DNA of 57,239 nt, from positions 1-57,239 of the forward strand of contig JAUJNT010000004.1 of the NCBI GenBank assembly GCA_030448005.1. The letters are read 5' to 3'. The position numbers and the translations under genes are program-made. This stretch comes from Thermoleophilaceae bacterium (GTDB lineage Bacteria > Actinomycetota > Thermoleophilia > Solirubrobacterales > Thermoleophilaceae). Below the pieces are notes generated by a model. It saw only the letters and a list, made by a program, of their open reading frames with translations. It was not told the origin of the DNA and did no database searches. Of this stretch, positions 34,027 through 42,382 are shown one piece after another. Numbering within the stretch: the first letter of the stretch is position 1; each line of letters starts with the position of its first letter.

Positions 34027-34821
34027 CTACGAGCCCTCGAACCTCGGCTCTCTCTTCTCGGCAAAGGCTCCGAGCCCCTCGAGGAAGTCGTCGGTCCGCG
34101 CCAGCCCGTGCTGAATCTCGGCCTCGAGCGCAAGCTGTCCCTCGAGGTCGGGATAGAGCATTGCGTTCAGTGCCCTCTTCGAGCCCGCGTAGGATCGCGT
34201 CGGGCCGCCTGCCAGCCGCGCGGCCAGGTCCTGCGCGGCACCCATCAGCGAGCCGTCGGGATGAACCTCGTTCACGAGCCCCCAGGCGAGGGCCTGCTCG
34301 GCGCTCACCCGCTCGCCCAGGAACGCCATCTCGAAGGCGCGCGCCTTTCCCACGGCGGCGGGCACGAAGAGGGTCGATCCGCCGTCCGGCATGAGGCCGA
34401 TGTTCACGAACGCCAGGCTGAGGAAGGCCGACTCGGCCATCAGCACCAGGTCACAGGCCAGCGCGAGCGAGAGGCCTATGCCCACCGCGGGCCCGTTCAC
34501 CGCCGCGAGGACCGGCTTCTCGAGCCGGCGGATGCCGGCGATGACCGGGTTGTAGCTCTCGTGCAGCTCGCGCCTCACGTCCGGCCTGCCGTCCTGCGGG
34601 CTCGGCTCAAAGCCCGCCTTGAGGTCGGCGCCCGAGGAGAAGCCGCGCCCGGCGCCCGTGATCAGCACCGCCCGCACCGACGGCGCGGCGGCCTCCTCGC
34701 GCACCAGATGGCCGAGCTCCTTCCCGAGCCGGCCCGTCCAGGCGTTCAGCGAGTCCGGGCGGTTCAGGGTGATCCACCCGACGCCGGCGGCCTCCTCCCA
34801 CTTCACCGTCTCATAGCTCAC
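34027..34821 (-). CDS. Enoyl-CoA hydratase/isomerase family protein
   Basis: A 264-residue crotonase-fold enzyme acting on acyl-CoA. Oxyanion-hole motifs RGFSSGADLKAG and AAVNGPAVGIGLSLALACDLV, and VNIGLMPDGGSTLFVPAAVG with a candidate catalytic Asp rather than the Glu pair of classic hydratases. This pattern (PaaG-like) suggests an isomerase or 1,2-epoxyphenylacetyl-CoA isomerase-type reaction, but specificity is not assured. GTG 34821 start. It lies upstream of the A1 oxidase genes on the same strand with no clear functional link. Confidence 0.87.
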   Translation of the reverse strand: MSYETVKWEEAAGVGWITLNRPDSLNAWTGRLGKELGHLVREEAAAPSVRAVLITGAGRGFSSGADLKAGFEPSPQDGRPDVRRELHESYNPVIAGIRRLEKPVLAAVNGPAVGIGLSLALACDLVLMAESAFLSLAFVNIGLMPDGGSTLFVPAAVGKARAFEMAFLGERVSAEQALAWGLVNEVHPDGSLMGAAQDLAARLAGGPTRSYAGSKRALNAMLYPDLEGQLALEAEIQHGLARTDDFLEGLGAFAEKREPRFEGS

Positions 34822-34872
34822 GGGGCGACTTCCTCCGGATCGGGGCGTGCGGCGAAACGTATCCTCACGGGC

Positions 34873-35520
34873 ATGCTCGTCGACTCGCTCGAGTGGCTCG
34901 GCCACTCGGGCTTTCGAATCGCCACCGGGGACGCAACGATCTACATCGACCCCTACCGGATCTCCGATGGGCCCAAGGCCGACGTGATCCTGGTGACCCA
35001 CGGCCACTACGACCACTTCTCGCCGCAGGACATCGAGCGCGTCTCCCACCAGCACACGTGGATCGTGGCGCCGCCCGCGGTTGCCGAGCGCGCGAGTGGC
35101 CGGGTGGCCTCCATCGCTCCCGGAGAGGAGCTCGAGCTCGCGTCCGTCCGCGGGGTGGAGGTGACAGGGGTGGCCGCCTACAACACCTCCAAGCGCGACC
35201 GCGACGGGCGCCTCTTTCACCCCCGCGATGCCGGCTGGGTGGGCTTTGACGTGAACATCCGCGGCGAGCGCCTCTACCACGCCGGGGACACCGACGTGAT
35301 CCCCGAGATGGACGCCGTCGCGGGAGTGGACGTGGCGCTCCTGCCGGTGAGCGGTGTCTATGTGATGACCGCCGGAGAGGCCGCCGAGGCCGCACGCCGG
35401 ATCGGCCCACGCCTGGCGATTCCGATGCACTGGGACCAACACATCGGCACCCGCGCGGACGCGGAGGCCTTCGCGGCGCGCGCGCCGGTGGAGGTGCGCC
35501 TCCTCGAGCCCGCGGGGTGA
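34873..35520 (+). CDS. Metallo-beta-lactamase fold hydrolase (UlaG-like)
   Basis: A 215-residue MBL-fold metal-dependent hydrolase of the UlaG/L-ascorbate lactonase-like branch. It has WLGHSGFRI, the metal motif THGHYDH, the bridging-Asp segment YHAGDTDVIPEM and the late His in PMHWDQHIG. No signal peptide. ATG 34873 is 51 bases from the divergent enoyl-CoA hydratase start. The substrate is unknown; members act on varied phosphoesters, lactones or N-acyl lipids. Confidence 0.87.
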   Translation: MLVDSLEWLGHSGFRIATGDATIYIDPYRISDGPKADVILVTHGHYDHFSPQDIERVSHQHTWIVAPPAVAERASGRVASIAPGEELELASVRGVEVTGVAAYNTSKRDRDGRLFHPRDAGWVGFDVNIRGERLYHAGDTDVIPEMDAVAGVDVALLPVSGVYVMTAGEAAEAARRIGPRLAIPMHWDQHIGTRADAEAFAARAPVEVRLLEPAG

Positions 35521-35573
35521 GTGCTTCCCGGTCGTGACCCGCGGCCCCCTCTGCGAGCCCGCAGCCCAACAGG

Positions 35574-37103
35574 TCACCGGCGCGCGTGGATGGCCTCGTC
35601 GTACACGCTCGCCACCTTCCCGGCGATGGTGTTCCAGGAGAACTCGCGCCGGGTGGATTCGTAGCCGTTGCGGGCGCGCTCGAGCCGCGCGGCCGCGTGG
35701 TTCACCGCCTCGATCAGCGCACCGGCCAGGTCCTCGATGTCATCGGGCTCGACCAGCCAGCCGTTCGGGCGGCCCGGCTCGACGTTGATGAACGAAGGCG
35801 GCCCCCCCGCCCGCGCGGCGATGACCGGCACGCCACATGCCATTGCCTCCACGAAGACCTGTCCGAAGGACTCGTCCACGGAGGGCATGACCATCACATC
35901 GCAGCAGGCCAGGCCGCCCGGCAGCTCGTCGTGGCCGCGCCAGCCGAGGAAGAAGACGTCCTCGATCCGTTCACGCTCGACCACCGAGTGGGCGTGCTCG
36001 CCCTCCCACTCGCCGGGGAAGCCGCCCCAGATGACCAGCGGCGCCCGCTGCCTGAAGCGCACCCTCGCGCGTGCGTATGCGCGCACGAGTAGTGGGATCC
36101 GCTTGACCTCCGTGAAGCGGCCCACGAACAGCAGCACGGGCGCCGGCCCGCCGGTCTCGGGGTCGACGAAGGCCTCGAGGTCCGCCTCGTTGTACCCGAC
36201 GCTGCCGGGCTCACCGCCCTCCCGCCACCCGAGCGGCTCGTGCACCAGCCACTTGCGCCAGCGCGCGATGCGCTCCTTGGTGCTCACCTCCATGCGATCG
36301 AAGCGGCCGAGGTCGACGCCGTTCGGGACCCACTCGACCCGCTCTCCCCCGATCCCCAGCAGGCGGGCGGACTCCGCGCGGTCGTTCGGGGAGATCACCA
36401 TCAGCCGTCGGCTGCGCTGCGCCCACCGCCGCATCTGGGCCAGCCAGTAAGCGCCGTGTCGCCAGCAGCCCCAGCGCGTGGCTGCGCAGAGGGCTCGGTC
36501 CGCCGGTTCGAGGTCCTCGCCTGAGGGCATCCTGCCGGCGTCCACGCGGTCAGCCATACCCTGCAGGTCGGTGCCGAGCGCTTCGGCTATCGAGGTGAGG
36601 CGGAGGATCCGGTCGGCCATCTTCAGCTCGGTTCCGTGCAACTGGGTCACGAGCGGCACCCGGGGCAGCAGCCGGCAGGCCGCCTCGTGGATCGGGGTCA
36701 GGTGGTGCAGGTGGAGCACCTCGGGCGCTCGCGCGGCCGTGGCCGCCAAAGGCCCCTCCCACGCCGCGGCAAGGTGGTCGGCGAGGTGGGGAGCGACGGC
36801 CGTGAACACCCGGTCGGGCACGCCGGGACGCTCCTCGTAGGAGGGGTGCATCGGAACCGGCTCGGCCATCGGGTCGCGGCCCGCCTCCCACGCCGCGAGC
36901 GCGGAGTGATAGTCCACAGCGGAGACTTCCAGGCCGGCGAAGAACGTCGCGGCATGTCGCCGGTCCCCCGGCTCCCCGAGCGAGCCGCACACGATGCTCG
37001 CAGTCCACCGCTGCCTCGCAAGAGCGGCGGCGAGATAGCGAATCACCTGAGCCGATCCCCCCCGCGGATAGAAGAGCACCCCCATCCCGACCCGTCGGCT
37101 CAT
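35574..37103 (-). CDS. GT-B glycosyltransferase, GT4-like
   Basis: A 509-residue cytoplasmic or membrane-associated transferase of nucleotide-sugar type. N-terminal FYPRGGSAQVIRYLAAALA; middle LHLHHLTPIHEAACRLLPRVPLVTQLHGTELKM; C-terminal VLLFVGRFTEVKRIPLLVRAY and the donor-binding DESFGQVFVEAMACGVPVIAA. Longer than average because of inserts between the two Rossmann halves. Similar in size and layout to the enzyme at 3011; the two may be related glycan-building enzymes. Start ATG 37103. Confidence 0.87.
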   Translation of the reverse strand: MSRRVGMGVLFYPRGGSAQVIRYLAAALARQRWTASIVCGSLGEPGDRRHAATFFAGLEVSAVDYHSALAAWEAGRDPMAEPVPMHPSYEERPGVPDRVFTAVAPHLADHLAAAWEGPLAATAARAPEVLHLHHLTPIHEAACRLLPRVPLVTQLHGTELKMADRILRLTSIAEALGTDLQGMADRVDAGRMPSGEDLEPADRALCAATRWGCWRHGAYWLAQMRRWAQRSRRLMVISPNDRAESARLLGIGGERVEWVPNGVDLGRFDRMEVSTKERIARWRKWLVHEPLGWREGGEPGSVGYNEADLEAFVDPETGGPAPVLLFVGRFTEVKRIPLLVRAYARARVRFRQRAPLVIWGGFPGEWEGEHAHSVVERERIEDVFFLGWRGHDELPGGLACCDVMVMPSVDESFGQVFVEAMACGVPVIAARAGGPPSFINVEPGRPNGWLVEPDDIEDLAGALIEAVNHAAARLERARNGYESTRREFSWNTIAGKVASVYDEAIHARR

Positions 37104-37179
37104 GCGGCCAATCTAGACCTTGGAAGCCGAGCGGCCGAGGGAGCGGTATAGATCAAACCGGCGACGGGAGAATGCCGCC

Positions 37180-37968
37180 GTGCTCCGCGCGCTCCTCAAC
37201 GCACTGCTGTACTTCCCCTCGCGCGCGATCATGCAGACACCGGCGCGGGCAGGTCTCGACTACAGCGACCTCGTGCTCGAGACCGACGATGGGGAGCGGC
37301 TCCATGGCTGGTGGATCGGCGCCCGATCGGCGCCGGTCGGCCACCTGCTCGTCTGCCACGGCAACGCGGGCAACGTCGGCGACCGGGTCTTCCTTGCCGC
37401 GCTGCTCACCGCCGCGGGATTCGACGTGCTGCTCTTTGACTATCGCGGCTACGGCCGCAGCAGCGGCAGGCCGTGCGAGCAGGGCACCTACCGCGACGCC
37501 CGCGCCGCGCGCGCCTGGCTGCTCGACCGGCCCGACCTCGATCACTCACGGATCTTGTACCTCGGGGAATCGCTCGGCGGAGCGGTCGCCATCGAGCTCG
37601 CGTGCTCCCATCCGCCCGCCGGGCTCGTCCTCGTCTCGACGTTCAGCAGCATCCGCGAGGCAAGCCGCACTCACTACCCGTTCATACCGGCACGGCTCGT
37701 CCCCGACGCCTACCCGAGCCTCCAGCGCATCCGCACTCTGGATGCACCGCTGCTCGTCCTTCACGGCGAGCGCGACGAGATAGCCCCGCTCGCCCATGGC
37801 AAGGTTCTCTTCGACGCAGCGCCGGGTCCGAAGCGGATGCGCGTGTACCCGGGGCTCGGCCACAACGACCTCGTCCCGCGGGCCGGAAAGGCCCTCGCGG
37901 ACGAGATCGCCTCCTGGGCAAAGGAACTCGGTCCGCCGCCCCCACCCGACGGCTATCGATCCAGTTGA
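37180..37968 (+). CDS. Alpha/beta hydrolase (BAAT/BEM46-like)
   Basis: A 262-residue serine hydrolase. N-terminal hydrophobic stretch (LRALLNALLYFPSRAIMQTP), oxyanion HGNAGNVGDR, FDYRGYGRSSGRP, nucleophile elbow GESLGGA, the acid in HGERDEIAP and the His in GLGHNDL. The architecture matches the YfhR/BEM46-like group, often membrane-anchored. Start GTG 37180 with GGGAG upstream is preferred over the longer frame from 37120, which adds an Arg-rich, unconserved piece. Physiological substrate unknown. Confidence 0.88.
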   Translation: MLRALLNALLYFPSRAIMQTPARAGLDYSDLVLETDDGERLHGWWIGARSAPVGHLLVCHGNAGNVGDRVFLAALLTAAGFDVLLFDYRGYGRSSGRPCEQGTYRDARAARAWLLDRPDLDHSRILYLGESLGGAVAIELACSHPPAGLVLVSTFSSIREASRTHYPFIPARLVPDAYPSLQRIRTLDAPLLVLHGERDEIAPLAHGKVLFDAAPGPKRMRVYPGLGHNDLVPRAGKALADEIASWAKELGPPPPPDGYRSS

Positions 37969-38232
37969 AACCGATAACCAGCGCGCCCGGCGCCGGGGCG
38001 ACTGGTTCGCGTCGATTGCAGTCAGCCGCTCGGAGGCGAAGTTGGGCTGCCTGGGCAGGAGACACAGCCCCAGACAGTTACCGGCCCAACTCAAGTCCGC
38101 ACGAGAAAGAATCCCCCTGCTTGTCGATTTCCCGACGCCCCGTTCGACGTGAGGGTAGAAGCGCAGGTTCCAGCCGGGCCCGCGGGGGTCCGGGGGCTGT
38201 GCACGAACTACAAGCCACAAGGAGGAACACCG

Positions 38233-38658
38233 ATGCGATTCATGGTCCTGGTCAAGGCAAACGAGGAGACCGAGGCGGGCGTGATGCCGAGCGAGGACTT
38301 GCTCGCCGCGATGGGGAAGTACAACGAGGAGATGGTCAAGGCCGGCGTCCTCCTCGCGGGTGAGGGCCTCCAGCCGAGCTCCAAGGGCGCGCGCGTCAAG
38401 TTCTCGGGCAGGGAGCGCACCGTTGTCGACGGCCCGTTCGCCGAGGCGAAGGAGCTGGTGGCCGGCTTCTGGCTGATCCAGGTGAAGTCGAAGGAAGAGG
38501 CGATCGAGTGGGTCAAGCGCTGCCCCAACCCGATGGAAGGGGAGTCGGAGATCGAGGTTCGCCAGGTGTTCGAGGCGGAGGACTTCGGCGAGGAGCTCAC
38601 GCCCGAGCTGAGGGAGCAGGAGGAGCGCATCCGCGCGCAGGCCGAGGCCAATCAGTAA
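38233..38658 (+). CDS. YciI/DGPF-domain protein
   Basis: A 141-residue protein with the DGPF signature (VVDGPFAEAKELVAGFWLIQV) and an N-terminal MRFMVLVKANEETEAG, a ferredoxin-like fold related to YciI. Such proteins are often encoded with ECF sigma factors, but none is visible here. AAGGAGGAACACC before ATG 38233 is an excellent ribosome site. The upstream gap (37969-38232, 264 bases) shows no gene or recognised motif. Immediately downstream begins decayed DNA. Confidence 0.88.
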   Translation: MRFMVLVKANEETEAGVMPSEDLLAAMGKYNEEMVKAGVLLAGEGLQPSSKGARVKFSGRERTVVDGPFAEAKELVAGFWLIQVKSKEEAIEWVKRCPNPMEGESEIEVRQVFEAEDFGEELTPELREQEERIRAQAEANQ

Positions 38659-38671
38659 GGAGCATGGTGGG

Positions 38672-38930
38672 AGGAGCATGACGTCGATCCCGCGCTGGGC
38701 CAGCTCGTCTGCGAGGGCGGCATCCCACGCTTCGAGACTCGGGAACGAATTCGGCTCCAGAACTAGCGCCGGAACCCAAACGACTGGGCGAGCCCGATGG
38801 CGTTGATACCCGGTCGGCTGGCAAACAGCAGTACCACCTCAGCTGGCAGGGTGCCCGCGGCCGCCGCGCGCGCCACCGCCTCAAAAGTCGAACCACGACC
38901 GCTTGCCGCGACCGCAACGCGAATCCGCAT
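38672..38930 (-). pseudogene. purN-like formyltransferase fragment
   Basis: ATG 38930 starts MRIRVAVAASGRGSTFEAVARAA...VVLLFASRPG, matching the N-terminus of phosphoribosylglycinamide formyltransferase-type proteins. It stops at TAG 38765, but the family pattern continues in another frame (FPSLEAWDAALADELAQRGIDV) to about 38675, then is lost. About the first 85 of some 200 residues remain, with a frameshift. Function is presumably gone. Confidence 0.7.
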
Positions 38931-39129
38931 ATCCCCGTCGCCGGACACGAGGGCATTCTCGTGAGCGAATCTCACTGATGTCGCGCCGATGGCCGAAGAA
39001 GCTGTGCTGCGCGCGCGGATGAGTCGCCGCCTTGGCTGGCGCAGGGTCTTGTCCCCGTGCCTGCCACCTCGTCTGGAGGCCGCCGGATCTGCGAGGGGGC
39101 CGTCGTCGTCGAAGGCGGAAGCGCTGGAA

Positions 39130-40110
39130 CGCTTGCACGGCACTGCTGCTCTTCGACATCGCGAGGAGGACGAGCGCTACGGCGAGGCTCGCGGCGATGA
39201 GCTGCCGCCGCATCTGTCGACCGAGAACTTGATGGCCGGATCGGCTGCTTGATGTTCGGGACGCAAAGCGCCGAGCTTGTCGGAAAAGCGCGTCGAGGAG
39301 GCAGGTTGATCATCCCGCGCTCGCGCCCTGAGCGACGCTGCGGGAAGCGAAGCGTCGAATGGAGGAGGAGCGTCGAGGTCGAGTGCCGCGCGAACGCCGC
39401 GTTGCGAGGCCTACCGCGCGCGTGCCGGCCCGGTCTCGAAGCTGTTCCCGCGCGGTCGCGACGGCCGCTGCGCTTCGGTCGCCGTTCGTCAAAGGCCTGT
39501 CGAGCCGCCGGTCGCTGCCGGCCGGCAAGATCAACGTGACCGACCCCGGCTCGCGCAACGTCAAGACCCCGCGCGGCTACGTGCAGGGCTACAACGCGCA
39601 GGCCGTCACGAACGAGCAGCAGATCGTGATCGCCGCCGAGCTGAGCGCCGACTCGTGCGACGCGACTTCGACACCTCGAGCCGATGGTGATCGCCCAAGC
39701 CTCGAGCGCGAGCGCGTCGGCGTCGACCGACACCGCGTCCCGGGGTGCTCGTCGCAGATGCGGCTACTGGCACCAGGCACAGATGGAGACTGTCGTCGGG
39801 CGCGGGACTGGCAGGCGCTCGATTCCGCCGACGACGCGATCAAACGCAAGGGCGCTCGCCCCGGCGACGGGCCGGCTATACCGTGCCGCGCTACGCCTTC
39901 ATGCGTCGCGTGCTCGAGACTGCGACCACGGCGGCGGGCTCTACCGAAAACGCCAGGCGATGATCGCGCCCGTCTTTGCAGATACGAAGTTCAACCGGCG
40001 CGATCGACCGCTTCCAACGCCGGGGAAGATCGGCGTGTCGCTCAAGAGTCGGCGGCTGATCACCGCGACCCACAACCTGCTCAAGCTCTTCCGCCACCAA
40101 CCGCGCCCGC
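39130..40110 (+). mobile_element. Degenerate IS1182-family transposase remnant
   Basis: Transposase pieces occur in order but in different frames: EEDERYGEARGDELPPHL (about 39165), RSRPER and VECRANAA (about 39325-39400), TDPGSRNVKTPRGYVQGYNAQAVTNEQQIVIAAE (39540-39645), GYWHQAQME, KRKGARPG, RYAFMRRVLE, GLYRKRQAMIAPVFADTKFNRR and LITATHNLLKLFRHQ (to 40110). This is the DDE transposase layout of the IS1182 family. Several frameshifts make it inactive. Terminal inverted repeats were not found, so the element's ends are unknown. Confidence 0.85.
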
Positions 40111-40307
40111 CGCGGCCTGAGAGGCCCGCACCAGCACGACTTTCCAAATCACCAACCACCGAACGCTGCACTGCAGTCGCCGACAAGACGGGGAGCGACA
40201 CCATTTGTCAACAGCCACGCCTCAAAGCGGTCGCGGCGAGGAGGGCGAGGTGCCTTCTCGACGATCTGGGGAGCGGCGGGGTGCCTCGTGAGATCCAGCT
40301 GCGTGAG

Positions 40308-40672
40308 TCAGGCCAGACCCGCAAGGCGATACAGGACAAGGCTGCCGGCGACGGCTACGTTCAAGCTCGCGCCTTGGCCGACCATCGGGATCTCTACGCA
40401 CGCGTCGGCGCTCTCGACGAGATGGTCTGGGATTCCCTTGTGCTCGTGCCCGAGCAACACGACGGTTCGCTCCCGGGCCGGCTCGACCAGTGTGAGCGGC
40501 GTGGCATCTTCGGCGAGCTCAACCGCGACGATGCGCCAGCCGGCGGAGCGCTGCCGTTTGAGCCAGCGGTCCTTGCCGGTCTCGAGCGCATTTCCGCGCT
40601 CAGCGGCAATGCACTTGAGTGGCCCATGGCTCCGCGGGAAGCGCCAGCCGCGACTTGCACCCGGAGCCGCTA
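40308..40672 (-). pseudogene. SpoU/TrmH rRNA methyltransferase C-terminal fragment
   Basis: A minus-strand frame ending TGA 40310-40308 encodes the SPOUT knot end of a 2'-O-ribose methyltransferase: VVLLGHEHKGIP, VEIPMVGQGASLNVAVAGSL and LYRLAGLA. Upstream it reads back to about 40672 and meets TAA near 40690 without a usable start. The N-terminal half is absent, so this is a truncated gene next to the PadR promoter. Confidence 0.75.
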
Positions 40673-40704
40673 AGATATATCGTTATACATCGTGATACGT
40701 ACCG
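40673..40704 (+). promoter_or_regulatory. AT-rich operator/promoter of the PadR gene
   Basis: An AT-rich island in GC-rich DNA with an imperfect inverted repeat, TATATCG - 8 bases - CGTGATA, and a third ATACGTA half-like site. It lies 16-47 bases before the PadR ATG. PadR-family regulators of Actinomycetota commonly bind such TATATCG-type palindromes in their own promoters, so autoregulation is likely. Confidence 0.55.
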
Positions 40705-40719
40705 AAACGGAGGACAGTC

Positions 40720-41346
40720 ATGACTTACGCACATGCGGCCGGCAAGGGCTGCTTCAGGAATGAGCCAGCAGCCGATTGGCGTGAGGCATGCCACTGGCTA
40801 GCGATGGCGGCGCGCGGAGGCGGGCCACGCGGGTTCGGCGGACCGGGGCGGCATGGCTTCGCCGGACCGCGTGGCCGGCGTGGAGGGCGCCGGCCCCGGG
40901 GCGACGTTCGCGCCGCGATCCTGCTCCTGCTCGACGAGGAGCCGCGCAACGGCTACGGGATCATGCAGGAGATCGAAGAGCGCAGTGCCGGCGTCTGGCG
41001 GCCGAGCCCCGGATCGGTCTATCCAGTGCTCCAGCAGCTCGAGGACGAAGGGCTAGTGCGCGCCGACGAGAGCGGCGAGCGCAAGGTCATCCAGCTCACC
41101 GAAGGGGGGAGGCGGTACGTCGAGGACCACCGTGAAGCATTCGGCACGCCATGGGACACGGCCGCTGCAGGCGTCAGTGAGGAGATGATGGAGCTGCGCG
41201 CGCTCATCTTCCAAGTGGGCGCCGCCGTGCGGGAGGTCGTGACCAGCGGCACCGACGAGCAGCACGCGCAGGCCCGCGCCGTGCTGGCCGAAGCCCGCCG
41301 CTCGCTCTACCGCATCCTGGCCGGAGACGAGCCGGAGAAGCAGTGA
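40720..41346 (+). CDS. PadR family transcriptional regulator
   Basis: 208 residues. A Gly/Arg-rich N-terminus (ARGGGPRGFGGPGRHGFAGPRG) precedes the winged helix: RAAILLLLDEEPRNGYGIMQEIEE, SPGSVYPVLQQLEDEGLV, the wing GERKVIQLTEGGRRYV. A C-terminal dimerisation helix follows. ATG 40720 is preferred for its strong CGGAGGA six bases before; ATG 40804 (MAARGGGP) is the alternative if the leader is not conserved. The target is unknown beyond likely self-repression. Confidence 0.88.
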   Translation: MTYAHAAGKGCFRNEPAADWREACHWLAMAARGGGPRGFGGPGRHGFAGPRGRRGGRRPRGDVRAAILLLLDEEPRNGYGIMQEIEERSAGVWRPSPGSVYPVLQQLEDEGLVRADESGERKVIQLTEGGRRYVEDHREAFGTPWDTAAAGVSEEMMELRALIFQVGAAVREVVTSGTDEQHAQARAVLAEARRSLYRILAGDEPEKQ

Positions 41347-41347
41347 C

Positions 41348-41390
41348 GCCCGCAAAGGGCTGGGGACCCTTCCCCTCTGCGGGCTTCCTT
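41348..41390 (+). terminator. Terminator after PadR gene
   Basis: GCCCGCA (41348-41354) pairs with TGCGGGC (41378-41384); an inner stem AAGGG/CCCTT adds stability, and TTCCTT follows. A reasonable intrinsic terminator two bases after the stop. Confidence 0.65.
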
Positions 41391-41542
41391 CGCGGCCCGA
41401 GACCGCGCTCGCCTACGAGATCAGCACGTCCGCGACCGGGTGTGTGGCCACCTCACACCGCAGGTGACGGCGCACGACGTCGACTAGAAAGCGCCGCTTC
41501 CAGTGACGACGTCCGCTCGCCGCGGTCCAGCGACCTCGCCGC

Positions 41543-41911
41543 TCAAGTTTCCTCGTGCATTCCGATCGCGCGCTCGGGATCATCCTGGGCCGCTTCGGAG
41601 TTGCCACGACGCTGCTCCAACAGGGCCGCCGCGATCGCATCGAGCTTCTCCTGAATCGCCTGCTCGGCGCGCAGCTCGGAGTTCTTGAGCAGCGCGAGCA
41701 GTAGCAGGCTCACCGCGGCCATGCCGTCGCCCGAAACGTGATGGAACTTGTCGCTGAAGCCAAGCGCATATCCGCCGCCCCACGTGGCGACCAAAGCGAG
41801 GCAGATCGCGAAGAAGGCTGGGGAGCTGGTGAAGTTCGACGCGGATTCGGCCACCGACGCGAAGATGGAGCGTTGCCTCCCGCCGCGCTCAATCGGGTGT
41901 TTCGTGCTCAT
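41543..41911 (-). CDS. Low-affinity iron permease family protein
   Basis: 122 residues. Cytoplasmic N-terminus (STKHPIERGGRQRSIFASVAE), two TM helices (about 31-50 and 62-76) with SSPAFFAICLALVATWG and GDGMAAVSLLLLALLKNSELR, then an amphipathic helix (AIQEKLDAIAAALLEQR). The pattern is that of the small bacterial low-affinity iron permease-like family; transport itself is not proven for such short members. ATG 41911 is chosen; the frame to 41995 adds a low-quality extension. The gap 41391-41542 shows nothing recognisable. Confidence 0.75.
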   Translation of the reverse strand: MSTKHPIERGGRQRSIFASVAESASNFTSSPAFFAICLALVATWGGGYALGFSDKFHHVSGDGMAAVSLLLLALLKNSELRAEQAIQEKLDAIAAALLEQRRGNSEAAQDDPERAIGMHEET

Positions 41912-42039
41912 GAGCCACGCGCTACCCGCGTCAAGCGGACTTGAACCTCCCGCACCCGCTGAGGCCCGGCCGCGGACGAGCGGCTGCCGGTCCACCTGAA
42001 TCCAAGTAGTCGACTAAAGTCCCCCTCTGAAACGGCCGA

Positions 42040-42059
42040 CGTAGATCGACAAATCTACG
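42040..42059. promoter_or_regulatory. Perfect inverted repeat before small membrane gene
   Basis: CGTAGAT - CGACAA - ATCTACG: seven-base perfect arms, 17 bases upstream of the ATG at 42077. It could be an operator or a leader hairpin close to the ribosome site (CAGGAG). No regulator is identified. Confidence 0.5.
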
Positions 42060-42076
42060 ACAGGTCAGGAGACCTC

Positions 42077-42235
42077 ATGATCGGTTTCGGCATCTTCCTG
42101 CTCATACTTGCAGTGCTCTTTCCCAAGCTCGGGGTTCTGTGGGGCATTGGCATACTCGCCATCGTGATCGGCGTGATCCTCTTCGTGGTCGGCTCGCTGG
42201 GACACGCAATCGGGGGTCGACGCCACTACTACTGA
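42077..42235 (+). CDS. 52-residue hydrophobic membrane protein (DUF6131-like)
   Basis: ATG 42077 to TGA 42235, with CAGGAG upstream. The product has two hydrophobic stretches (IGFGIFLLILAVLFPKLGVL and GILAIVIGVILFVVGSLG) and a basic, aromatic end (GGRRHYY). Small actinobacterial membrane proteins with the same GxxxRRHYY-type tail are known as an uncharacterised family; my assignment is by pattern. The gap to the next gene (42236-42382) holds no recognisable feature. Confidence 0.72.
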   Translation: MIGFGIFLLILAVLFPKLGVLWGIGILAIVIGVILFVVGSLGHAIGGRRHYY

Positions 42236-42382
42236 TACCGAAGCCCTGTATTGCTCACCCCGGGCAACTCCAGGTCGGCACAGAAGCAGCCTGCACGCCT
42301 TTGTCCAGTCCGAACGTCGCAGCCGCGCCAAGACAGCCCCGCTGCCTTGCGCAGTCGCGCAGGTTCGGCTTGACTAACGCTG

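Noticed and set aside
37969-38232. Possible riboswitch before the YciI-like gene
   Set aside because: The 264-base gap has GC-rich pairings but no conserved aptamer motif that I can recognise.
41925-41965. T-loop-like GGTTCAAGTCC on the minus strand, hinting at a tRNA
   Set aside because: No pairing T-stem, anticodon arm or acceptor stem can be built around it.
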